Assembly: GCA_023663945.1 (NCBI GenBank)
Contig: JAMPGL010000008.1
Span: 1-64,000 of the forward strand
DNA from: Lachnospiraceae bacterium
GTDB lineage: Bacteria > Bacillota > Clostridia > Lachnospirales > Lachnospiraceae
Reading direction: 5' to 3'
DNA: 64,000 bases
The notes under the pieces are model-generated. The model was given only the letters and a program-made list of their open reading frames with translations. It made no database searches and was not told where the DNA came from. A program made the position numbers and the translations under genes. This document shows positions 17,393 to 24,058 of the stretch, in pieces; the first letter of the stretch is position 1, and every line of letters starts with the position of its first letter.

Positions 17393-17506
17393 TAGGAAAT
17401 TAATTAAGCGCAGGCATCTGCTCCGTTTAGAAATATTTAATTTGGAAATTAGCGCCTGTAATGGTAAAATAAACTATAGGGTTATTTTTTTTAACAATTA
17501 ATATAT

Positions 17507-17523
17507 GCGCCGACGGACGGCGC
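17507..17523 (+). other. Small GC-rich hairpin before DJ-1 gene
   Basis: GCGCCG (17507-17512) and CGGCGC (17518-17523) pair perfectly around a 5-base loop, just upstream of the ribosome-binding area of the DJ-1-like gene. It could affect translation start. Confidence 0.4.
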
Positions 17524-17539
17524 AGAAATGGGGTGCGGC

Positions 17540-18091
17540 ATGAGCAAGGTATGTGTATTTTTTGGGACGGGCTTTGAGGAGATTGAAGCTCTGACAGTGG
17601 TGGATATTCTGCGGAGAGCAGGAATTGAAACCGTTATGGTGTCTGTGATGGACGGACAGGTTGTGGTGGGGTCTCATCAGATTCCGGTCACGACGGATAA
17701 GCTGCTTGCGGAGGTGGACTTTGACACGGTGGACGTGCTGGTGCTTCCCGGCGGGCTTGCAGGAACCAAGAATCTGGAAGCGTGCGATGCGCTTATGGAA
17801 AAGGTAGATGCCTTTGCGGCGGAAGGAAAGAAGGTCTGTGCAATCTGCGCGGCTCCTTCGATTCTGGGGCACAGGGGACATTTGCAGGGGAAACGCGCAA
17901 TTGCATATCCCGGTTTTGAAGATCAGCTTACCGGGGCGCAGATTGTAAGCGAACCGGCGGTGAGGGACGGCAATATTATCACCGGAAGAGGCATGGGCTG
18001 TTCGATTCCTTTTGCATTGGAAATTTTAAAGAGTTTAACGGATGAGGAGACGGCGGCGGCTATGGCAGAGAAGATTGTATATCTGGCATAG
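17540..18091 (+). CDS. DJ-1/PfpI family protein (YajL-like)
   Basis: This 183-residue cytoplasmic protein has the family's conserved features: FFGTGFEEIEAL with the active-site-adjacent Glu near the N-terminus, the nucleophile elbow CAICAAP, and LPGGLAG. Members act as oxidative-stress or glyoxal-related repair enzymes, or as chaperones; the exact role is not readable. ATG 17540 (MSKVCVFF) matches the usual family start; an ATG four codons upstream is the alternative. It precedes the CBS and GreA genes on the same strand. Confidence 0.9.
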   Translation: MSKVCVFFGTGFEEIEALTVVDILRRAGIETVMVSVMDGQVVVGSHQIPVTTDKLLAEVDFDTVDVLVLPGGLAGTKNLEACDALMEKVDAFAAEGKKVCAICAAPSILGHRGHLQGKRAIAYPGFEDQLTGAQIVSEPAVRDGNIITGRGMGCSIPFALEILKSLTDEETAAAMAEKIVYLA

Positions 18092-18131
18092 GAAGAAATT
18101 TCATTATAATAAATAGACAGGAAGGCTTGAA

Positions 18132-18599
18132 ATGAACATATTATTTTTTTTGACGCCCAAAAGTGAGGTGGCGTATCTTTATGACACGGATTCCATTCTT
18201 ACGGCTCTTAAAAAGATGGAAAGCCACAGATATTCCGCTATTCCGATTATAGCCAGAGACAGCGGCAGATATGTAGGTACTTTGACAGAAGGAGACCTGC
18301 TTTGGAATATTAAGGATAATGATAATTTGTCTATGCAGAGCGCCGGAAAGCTGTCGGTGATGGAAATTAAACGGAACCGTGACAATGAGCCGGTGGAAGC
18401 GGACGCAGATATGGAGGATTTGATCAACAAAGCGGTAAATCAAAATTTTGTTCCGGTAGTGGATGGCGGTCAGTGCTTTATCGGGATTATCAAGAGAAAG
18501 GATATTATTCTTTATCTCAGTTCCAGAATTACAGCCGCTAAGACAGCATTAGAACAAAAAGACAGTGAGAGAGAAGCAGAAAAATGTATAATCAGTTGA
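18132..18599 (+). CDS. CBS-pair domain protein
   Basis: This 155-residue protein consists of two CBS motifs (for example HRYSAIPIIARDSGRYVGTL and NFVPVVDGGQCFIGIIKRKD), which bind adenine nucleotides as regulatory sensors. There is no attached catalytic domain. The last 16 bases overlap the greA-like gene, indicating coupled translation. AGGAAGG precedes the ATG. The regulated partner is unknown. Confidence 0.88.
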   Translation: MNILFFLTPKSEVAYLYDTDSILTALKKMESHRYSAIPIIARDSGRYVGTLTEGDLLWNIKDNDNLSMQSAGKLSVMEIKRNRDNEPVEADADMEDLINKAVNQNFVPVVDGGQCFIGIIKRKDIILYLSSRITAAKTALEQKDSEREAEKCIIS

Positions 18600-19087
18600 C
18601 AAAGAAAGATATTGAAGCCATGGAGGCAGAAATCGAAGAGCGCAAGCTGGTAATCCGCCCCAAGCTTTTGGAATCTGTAAAGGAAGCCAGGGCGCACGGC
18701 GATCTCAGCGAAAATTTTGAATATTATGCCGCCAAAAGAGAAAAGAATAAAAATGAGAGCCGTATCCGTTTTTTGGAACGAATGATCAAAACGGCTGAGG
18801 TGATACCTGACGAATCCAAGGAAGACGAGATTGGAATGAATAATACTGTCGAAGTGGAATTTGAAGAGGATGGCAGCAGGGAAAAATACAAGATCGTCAC
18901 GACCATGCGCGGTAATTCGCTGGAAGGGCTGATCAGCGTGGAGTCGCCTATCGGCAAGGCGCTGATGGGGCACAAAGTCGGCGACCGGGTGCATGTGCAG
19001 GTTAATGAAAGCTACGGATATGAACTGATCGTGAGAGCGATTGAAAACACCGAAGACGACGGAAGCGACAAATTAAGAAGCTTTTAA
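18584..19087 (+). CDS. greA: Transcription elongation factor GreA family
   Basis: This 167-residue protein rescues backtracked RNA polymerase by stimulating transcript cleavage. The N-terminal coiled coil carries ARAHGDLSENFEYYAAK, whose acidic tip residues (DLSE) are the catalytic signature, and the C-terminal FKBP-like domain includes SPIGKALMGHKVGD. The length fits GreA. It starts inside the CBS gene and may be a second GreA-type factor, since no other greA context such as lysS is present. Confidence 0.93.
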   Translation: MYNQLTKKDIEAMEAEIEERKLVIRPKLLESVKEARAHGDLSENFEYYAAKREKNKNESRIRFLERMIKTAEVIPDESKEDEIGMNNTVEVEFEEDGSREKYKIVTTMRGNSLEGLISVESPIGKALMGHKVGDRVHVQVNESYGYELIVRAIENTEDDGSDKLRSF

Positions 19088-19106
19088 ATTGAGGAAAAAC
19101 TTACCA

Positions 19107-19135
19107 TCATATTTTTAAAACCACCGTTAATACTA
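19107..19135 (+). promoter_or_regulatory. Candidate sigma-G/F sporulation promoter
   Basis: TCATAT (19107-19112), a 16-base spacer and AATACTA (19129-19135) resemble forespore promoters (GYATA and CATnnTA). It lies 121 bases before the spore protein gene, which in this family is forespore-expressed. Confidence 0.45.
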
Positions 19136-19178
19136 TGAACAAGATAAGTGATACGAAAACGCTTTGAACGAGGAATCC

Positions 19179-19211
19179 CTCAGGATAAGCATTCGGTCAG
19201 CTTATCTTGAG
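19179..19211 (+). other. Leader hairpin before spore protein gene
   Basis: CTCAGGATAAGC (19179-19190) pairs with GCTTATCTTGAG (19200-19211) with one mismatch around a 9-base loop. No T-run follows, so it is more likely a stabilising 5' leader stem or the 3' end of the greA message than a terminator. Confidence 0.5.
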
Positions 19212-19256
19212 GAGACTGAAATATTTGGTCAAAAATAATAACGGAGGTGAAAGAAG

Positions 19257-19457
19257 ATGGCAAGCAGCAAATCTAATAGAGTAGAAGTTCCTGAAGCTAA
19301 GGCTGCTATGGATCGTTTCAAAACGGAAGTTGCTTCTGAGCTTGGTGTTAACTTAAAAGAAGGTTACAACGGCGATTTAACATCCAAGGAAGCCGGTTCT
19401 ATCGGTGGCGAGATGGTTCGTAGAATGATCAAAAAGCAAGAAGAACAGATGAAGTAA
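19257..19457 (+). CDS. Alpha/beta-type small acid-soluble spore protein
   Basis: This 66-residue protein coats and protects forespore DNA. It contains the germination protease cleavage region FKTEVASELGV and the conserved C-terminal GDLTSKEAGSIGGEMVRRMI. Length and composition are typical. ATG 19257 follows GGAGGTGAAAG. A sporulation-type promoter and a leader hairpin lie upstream and a strong terminator follows, so it is a single-gene unit. It is the clearest sign that the organism forms endospores. Confidence 0.97.
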   Translation: MASSKSNRVEVPEAKAAMDRFKTEVASELGVNLKEGYNGDLTSKEAGSIGGEMVRRMIKKQEEQMK

Positions 19458-19500
19458 CTTCGGCTTTTCGATGAAAAATAATGTATTAAGATAAGAAAAG

Positions 19501-19533
19501 TGGTCCGTCTGCACGGTGCAGACGGATCATTTT
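19501..19533 (+). terminator. Terminator of spore protein gene
   Basis: TGGTCCGTCTGCAC (19501-19514) pairs with GTGCAGACGGATCA (19516-19529) and is followed by TTTT. Confidence 0.85.
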
Positions 19534-19562
19534 GCGTCAGGGATACCGGAGCAGGAGCTGGC

Positions 19563-19701
19563 AGGAACAAAGTTCGTTGTAAAAAATGTTGTTAAATACA
19601 TTATTACGTTGTAAAAAGTGTAAGAAGCAACACTTTTACATCGTAAATAATGTTATAAAATCCATTTTTACGTTGCATTTTTTGTTCGCCTGTGACATAA
19701 T
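19563..19701 (+). promoter_or_regulatory. Large imperfect palindrome with embedded promoter
   Basis: Four copies of a 14-bp word like GTTGTAAAAAGTGT occur: two direct (19576-19589, 19608-19621) and two inverted (19630-19643, about 19662-19675), with the same 32-base spacing on each side, so 19563-19688 is one imperfect palindrome of about 126 bp. TTGCAT (19673-19678), 17 bases, CATAAT (19696-19701) form a promoter whose -35 box overlaps the last copy. This reads as an operator array controlling the ATPase gene. Confidence 0.65.
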
Positions 19702-19735
19702 GTAAGTTATACAGAGACATTCAGGAGGTAAATCC

Positions 19736-21037
19736 ATGTATCGTTTGGCAATAGAAAAGCTTAAAAAATGGAAAGAAAGCCGGTACCGCAAGCCTCTTAT
19801 CATTGAAGGTGCAAGGCAGGTAGGTAAGACTTGGCTGATGAAGGAATTTGGACGTTTATATTATTCTAATACCATATATGTAAATTTTGATTCCAATTCG
19901 AGGATGGAGGAGCTTTTTTCATCAGATTTGCAGACAGACAGGATTCTTATGGGGCTGGAACTTTATTTCGGACAAAAGATTAATTCTGAAGATACATTGA
20001 TTATTTTTGACGAGGTGCAGGAGGTACCAAGGGCGCTTACAAGTTTGAAGTATTTTTGCGAAAATTCCCCGGAGTACCATATTATCTGCGCAGGGTCGCT
20101 TCTTGGGATTGCCCTTCATCAAGGAACCTCTTTTCCGGTTGGAAAAGTTGATTTTTTAAAGCTTTATCCGTTATCATATAGAGAGTTTCTTATGGCAACG
20201 GGAAATGAACGGTTTGCTGATTTGCTTGAGAGCTGTGATTTTCAAATGATAACAAGCTTTAAACAGTCTTTTATGGATGCATTAAGGCAGTACTATTTTG
20301 TTGGGGGAATGCCGGAGGCAGTCCTGCGGTTTTCTGAAAATCATGATTTTAGTGAGGTCAGACAGATTCAAAAACGCATACTTGATGCTTATGAGCAGGA
20401 TTTTTCTAAACATGCCCCAAATGAAACGGTTCCCAAAATCAGAATGGTTTGGAATAGTATCCCTTCTCAGCTTGCCAAAGAGAACAAGAAATTCATCTAT
20501 GGACTGGTTCGCGAAGGGGCAAGAGCAAAAGATTACGAGGCGGCAATTATGTGGCTTTCGGACTGCGGACTCGTCCATAAGGTCAGCCGGGTAAATGCAC
20601 CGAATATTCCACTTAAAGCATATGAAGATTTAAAGGCATTTAAACTGTTCTTGGTAGATGTGGGTCTGCTTGGCTGTATGACAGGGTTGAAGCAAAGCAG
20701 CCTGCTTGACGGAAACGGCATGTTTAAGGAGTTTAAAGGCGCATTAACCGAGCAGTATGTTATGCAGCAATTCGCAGCGATTCCAGAGCTGAATACTTAT
20801 TATTACACAAATGACCGCGGTTCTTGTGAGATAGATTTTGTCATAGACAGCGGAGGGCAGGCGGTGCCTGTTGAAGTGAAAGCGGAGGTTAATTTAAGGG
20901 CAAAGAGCCTAAAAACTTATTGTGAGAAATTTGCCCCTAAGACAGCAGTTCGAACATCAATGGCTGATTATAAAAAGGAGAGAAATTTGATTAATCTGCC
21001 ACTTTATGCGGTTGAGGAATTTGCGAAAATACTATAA
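19736..21037 (+). CDS. AAA_14/DUF4143 ATPase
   Basis: This 433-residue protein has Walker A EGARQVGKTWLMKEFG, Walker B LIIFDEVQEVPRAL, sensor-like CAGSLLG, a helical winged-type segment (residues 240-285), and a DUF4143 C-terminus with CEIDFVIDSGGQAVPVEVKA, matching the D...ExK spacing of restriction-type nucleases. Function is unknown. AGGAGG precedes the ATG. The 3' end carries a 31-bp imperfect duplication: TTTGCGAAAATACTATA starts at 21020 and again at 21051, spanning the stop codon. Compare the homologues at 16169 and, more distantly, 6293. Confidence 0.9.
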   Translation: MYRLAIEKLKKWKESRYRKPLIIEGARQVGKTWLMKEFGRLYYSNTIYVNFDSNSRMEELFSSDLQTDRILMGLELYFGQKINSEDTLIIFDEVQEVPRALTSLKYFCENSPEYHIICAGSLLGIALHQGTSFPVGKVDFLKLYPLSYREFLMATGNERFADLLESCDFQMITSFKQSFMDALRQYYFVGGMPEAVLRFSENHDFSEVRQIQKRILDAYEQDFSKHAPNETVPKIRMVWNSIPSQLAKENKKFIYGLVREGARAKDYEAAIMWLSDCGLVHKVSRVNAPNIPLKAYEDLKAFKLFLVDVGLLGCMTGLKQSSLLDGNGMFKEFKGALTEQYVMQQFAAIPELNTYYYTNDRGSCEIDFVIDSGGQAVPVEVKAEVNLRAKSLKTYCEKFAPKTAVRTSMADYKKERNLINLPLYAVEEFAKIL

Positions 21038-21101
21038 AGAAAAAGATGAGTTTGCGAAAATACTATAGAGAAAAGGCAAATTTGCAGACGATCAATCATC
21101 T

Positions 21102-21132
21102 GCGGTCAGGACTTTATTCCTGACCGCTTTTT
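21102..21132 (+). terminator. Terminator between ATPase and ECF genes
   Basis: GCGGTCAGG (21102-21110) and CCTGACCGC (21119-21127) form a 9-bp stem followed by TTTTT on the plus strand. The stem overlaps the last codons of the convergent ECF gene. Confidence 0.85.
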
Positions 21133-21683
21133 AAGTATTTTTTGAGAGGCATCCAAATGATATAAGCAAGCGCGCTCCCGATAAGAGCCGTGATAAGCTG
21201 GGTAATGGAGAAGGTCACTCTGGCTGTTGCCAGCACTTTAGGAAGCGCTTCCGGTTTGGGGAGCTTTCCGGCAATATTATTTCCCCAAAAGGGCAGGATG
21301 ATCAAAACCACAACAACGCCCATAAAAATAGCCTTTAGCACAGAACCGGCAATCAGACCCGCAGGGAGCCGCCAGCTGGCGGACAGCTTCTCCTGAAAAT
21401 ACCAAACGCTTACGGCTAATATGGCGTTGCCAGCCATCACAACGGGGAACATCAGCGGGATTGCCGCCATAATAGGAGAGCCGGTAAAAAAGAATGCGGT
21501 AACAGGCGCAACAATGCTGATCAGAAGACCGCTCCACAACCCTGCCGCAAGCACGGCGATAATGATCGTGGTGTTTACAATCGGCCCGGTAATGTAAACG
21601 GAAAGATTTTTAAAATACTGGCTTGCAATGCAGATAGCGAGTAAAAGTGCTGTCTGGACAAGCCCTTTGGTGGTAAGTTTCAT
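21114..21683 (-). CDS. ECF transporter S component
   Basis: This 189-residue, very hydrophobic protein has about six membrane helices, with an N-terminal MKLTTKGLVQTALLLAI typical of ECF substrate-binding subunits. It would bind a vitamin or similar micronutrient and dock on a shared EcfAAT module, which is not encoded here. The substrate is unknown. It follows the TM1266-type gene by 26 bases with GGAGG before the ATG, so the two form a unit likely controlled by the leader at 21982-22130. Confidence 0.85.
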   Translation of the reverse strand: MKLTTKGLVQTALLLAICIASQYFKNLSVYITGPIVNTTIIIAVLAAGLWSGLLISIVAPVTAFFFTGSPIMAAIPLMFPVVMAGNAILAVSVWYFQEKLSASWRLPAGLIAGSVLKAIFMGVVVVLIILPFWGNNIAGKLPKPEALPKVLATARVTFSITQLITALIGSALAYIIWMPLKKYLKSGQE

Positions 21684-21709
21684 AAAATGATTCCTCCTTG
21701 GCAGTAAAA

Positions 21710-21961
21710 TTATAATTTTGCCTGCATAGCCTTGGCGCTGATTCCTTTGATTCTGCCAAGTTTTCCGGAGAGAGCGCTGATGTCGTCTGCGGAGGCATTG
21801 ATGATGACGGATATGATATTTAAAGATTTTTCCCGGAAGGGAATGCCAATCCGCCCAATAATGCAGTGCGCGTACTCATGCAGCAGTTCGTTGACCTTTG
21901 CGGCAGCATTGATGTCCTGAATAAAAATGCCGATGATGGCTACCTTTTCTTCCATAATCAT
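21710..21961 (-). CDS. TM1266-family protein (putative iron-only hydrogenase system regulator)
   Basis: This 83-residue protein has an ACT/CopG-like small fold pattern (KVAIIGIFIQD, then IIGRIGIPFREKSLNIISVII), matching the TM1266 family annotated near [FeFe]-hydrogenase maturation genes. No hydrogenase genes lie in this window. Two nearby starts, at 21961 and 21955, are both possible after AAGGAG. The ligand is unknown. Linkage to an ECF transporter suggests a nutrient-sensing role, as inference. Confidence 0.78.
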   Translation of the reverse strand: MIMEEKVAIIGIFIQDINAAAKVNELLHEYAHCIIGRIGIPFREKSLNIISVIINASADDISALSGKLGRIKGISAKAMQAKL

Positions 21962-21981
21962 TGGTCTCCTTAAAATTTCAC

Positions 21982-22130
21982 AAAAATACCCCTACCGGCA
22001 TCCGCTGATAAGGGGTGTAATCTTTACCGCAGGAATCCCTTTAGTTCAGAACTTATTTACTGCTGTAAGGACAGAAAATTCTCTCGTTACAGGTTACTAT
22101 CAGTATAAACAATAAAGGGGCAGATGGCAA
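21982..22130 (-). promoter_or_regulatory. Promoter, structured leader and terminator (possible riboswitch or attenuator)
   Basis: On the minus strand TTGCCA (22130-22125), 17 bases, TATACT (22107-22102) form a good promoter. The leader of about 140 bases contains TTACAGCAG, which can pair either with an upstream CTGTAA or with a downstream CTGCGGTAA. It ends in an ACCCC/GGGGT stem with a T-run (21982-22016) before the ribosome site AAGGAG. Competing pairings and a terminator before the gene suggest regulated read-through. I cannot match it to a known riboswitch class. Confidence 0.5.
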
Positions 22131-22147
22131 GTGTCTGCTTGGCTGAA

Positions 22148-23017
22148 TTAAGGCACATGGATGCTGATGCTGCACTGTGCATATTTTTTGGGGGAGATTC
22201 CAACCGCCTTGGTAAATGCCTTGAAAAAGTTACTATAATCCGTAAAACCACTTTTTTCATAGGATTCCATAACGCTCATGCCGTCATTCAGCAGTGTTTT
22301 GGCAATGCTGATTCTCCGCGCGGTAATGTATTTGTTTATGGTAGTTCCAGTTGAAGATTTGAAGATACGGCATAAATAGGACTCACTGAGAAAAAATTGT
22401 GAGGCAAGGTCCCCGACGGAGATAGGCGAAGCAATATTTTGATTGATATAGGTCAAAATATCATCCACCTGTCTATTATAGACAAAGTCTGTCTGTGGAA
22501 GGGCGTCACAAGCCGCAAAGGCAGCGGTATTGACCAGCAGAAGCAGCTCCATGAAGGCAGACTGTTCGATAATGTCCTGCCCGTATCCTTCCGCATTTGT
22601 AATTTTATTGATCAGGTATAAAAATCGCTGCTGCTGTTCTTTTGTGAAGGAAATTTTATGACTGAAATTGTGCGGGCGGTTTGAAAAGCACGCATCCAAA
22701 TTGGTTTTGGAGGTGGAAAGCAGTTTGGCATATTCCGGATGAATGGAAAGCACAATTCGTTCATGAACCATGGAATCTATCTGCGTGAGTTTGTGGCTTT
22801 CGTATTGGTTAATGACAAAAATATTTCCCGGTTCGATGGCATAAAATTCCCGGTCAATCAGAAATTGTTTTCCGCCGGAAATTGAGTAGTAGATTTCGTA
22901 ACAGTCATGGATATGCATGTCCATAGTTTTTTCTTCTTTATAAAGATGTGCTATGGCAAATGTATGGGTCAGGGAACAGGATTCCATTGCCTGTTTGCAG
23001 GAAAATAATTCTTTCAT
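22148..23017 (-). CDS. AraC-family transcriptional regulator
   Basis: This 289-residue regulator has an N-terminal cupin-like sensing domain (MHIHDCYEIYYSISGGKQFL and FVINQYESHKL) and a C-terminal double helix-turn-helix at about 190-285 (ISVGDLASQFFLSESYLCRIF; SGFTDYSNFFKAFTKAVGISP). It is divergent from the reductase gene across 220 bases that contain the palindrome AGAACGTTCT. It probably controls that gene in response to a sugar or uronate. Confidence 0.92.
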   Translation of the reverse strand: MKELFSCKQAMESCSLTHTFAIAHLYKEEKTMDMHIHDCYEIYYSISGGKQFLIDREFYAIEPGNIFVINQYESHKLTQIDSMVHERIVLSIHPEYAKLLSTSKTNLDACFSNRPHNFSHKISFTKEQQQRFLYLINKITNAEGYGQDIIEQSAFMELLLLVNTAAFAACDALPQTDFVYNRQVDDILTYINQNIASPISVGDLASQFFLSESYLCRIFKSSTGTTINKYITARRISIAKTLLNDGMSVMESYEKSGFTDYSNFFKAFTKAVGISPKKYAQCSISIHVP

Positions 23018-23075
23018 AGGGGCTCCTTGTTAAAAAACAGTCGATATTATTGTGAAAGGTAAAGCATCTATTTTG

Positions 23076-23085
23076 AGAACGTTCT
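23076..23085. promoter_or_regulatory. Palindromic operator candidate
   Basis: AGAACGTTCT is a perfect 10-bp palindrome in TGAGAACGTTCTTA, between the divergent AraC and reductase genes. Its shape recalls LacI- or CcpA-type sites, with two mismatches to the cre consensus. Confidence 0.4.
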
Positions 23086-23237
23086 TATAGTGAATGATAT
23101 AATAACTATAAATAGTATAAAAGAATAGTTCAAAATTTGCAATATTTATAAGGATATTTGAAAAGACATGGATATTTTTTTGAGTATACTTAGTTATAGA
23201 AAGAAGTTTATCATGAATTTGAAAAGGAGACGAGGGT

Positions 23238-24044
23238 ATGAATGATTTTATGAAGAAATTTTCATTAGAGGGCAAGACAGCATTGGTAACAGGAGCTTCC
23301 TATGGAATTGGCTTTGCAATTGCAAGCGCGTATGCACAGGCAGGAGCAACTATTGTGTTTAACGATATTAAGCAGGAACTGGTAGATAAGGGGCTTGCCG
23401 CTTACGAAGAAAAAGGAATTAAGGCTCATGGTTATGTATGTGATGTTACAGATGAAGAACAGGTGCAGGCATTTGTGGCACAGGTGGAAAAAGAGGTGGG
23501 AGTCATCGACATATTGGTGAACAACGCGGGAATCATTAAGAGGATTCCGATGTGCGATATGACGGCGGAGCAGTTCCGGCAGGTGATTGATGTAGATTTG
23601 AACGCACCTTTTATCGTTTCTAAGGCAGTAATCCCAAGCATGATCAAGAAAGGGCATGGAAAGATCATCAACATTTGTTCCATGATGAGTGAGCTGGGAC
23701 GTGAGACGGTATCCGCTTATGCGGCGGCTAAAGGCGGACTGAAGATGCTGACAAGAAATATTGCTTCCGAATATGGGGAGTTTAATATTCAGTGCAACGG
23801 CATTGGCCCCGGATATATTGCGACACCCCAGACGGCGCCTCTGCGTGAAATCCAGCCGGACGGAAGCAGGCATCCGTTTGATCAGTTCATCATTGCGAAG
23901 ACACCGGCGGCACGCTGGGGAGTGACAGAGGATCTTCAGGGACCGGCTGTGTTCCTTGCCTCCGATGCATCGGATTTTGTAAATGGCCATGTGCTTTATG
24001 TAGATGGCGGGATTTTGGCTTATATTGGAAAACAGCCGCAGTAA
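23238..24044 (+). CDS. SDR-family gluconate 5-dehydrogenase / KduD-like reductase
   Basis: This 268-residue short-chain dehydrogenase has the NAD(P)-binding GASYGIGFAIA, NNAG at about residue 97, catalytic S-Y-K (SMMSELGRETVSAYAAAKGG) and GPGYIATPQT. The closest named types are gluconate 5-dehydrogenase and 2-deoxy-D-gluconate 3-dehydrogenase (KduD), which reduce keto-uronate breakdown products. Its position beside the uronate-processing locus supports that role. AAGGAG precedes ATG 23238. Confidence 0.87.
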   Translation: MNDFMKKFSLEGKTALVTGASYGIGFAIASAYAQAGATIVFNDIKQELVDKGLAAYEEKGIKAHGYVCDVTDEEQVQAFVAQVEKEVGVIDILVNNAGIIKRIPMCDMTAEQFRQVIDVDLNAPFIVSKAVIPSMIKKGHGKIINICSMMSELGRETVSAYAAAKGGLKMLTRNIASEYGEFNIQCNGIGPGYIATPQTAPLREIQPDGSRHPFDQFIIAKTPAARWGVTEDLQGPAVFLASDASDFVNGHVLYVDGGILAYIGKQPQ

Positions 24045-24058
24045 GCGGCAGCCGGAAT

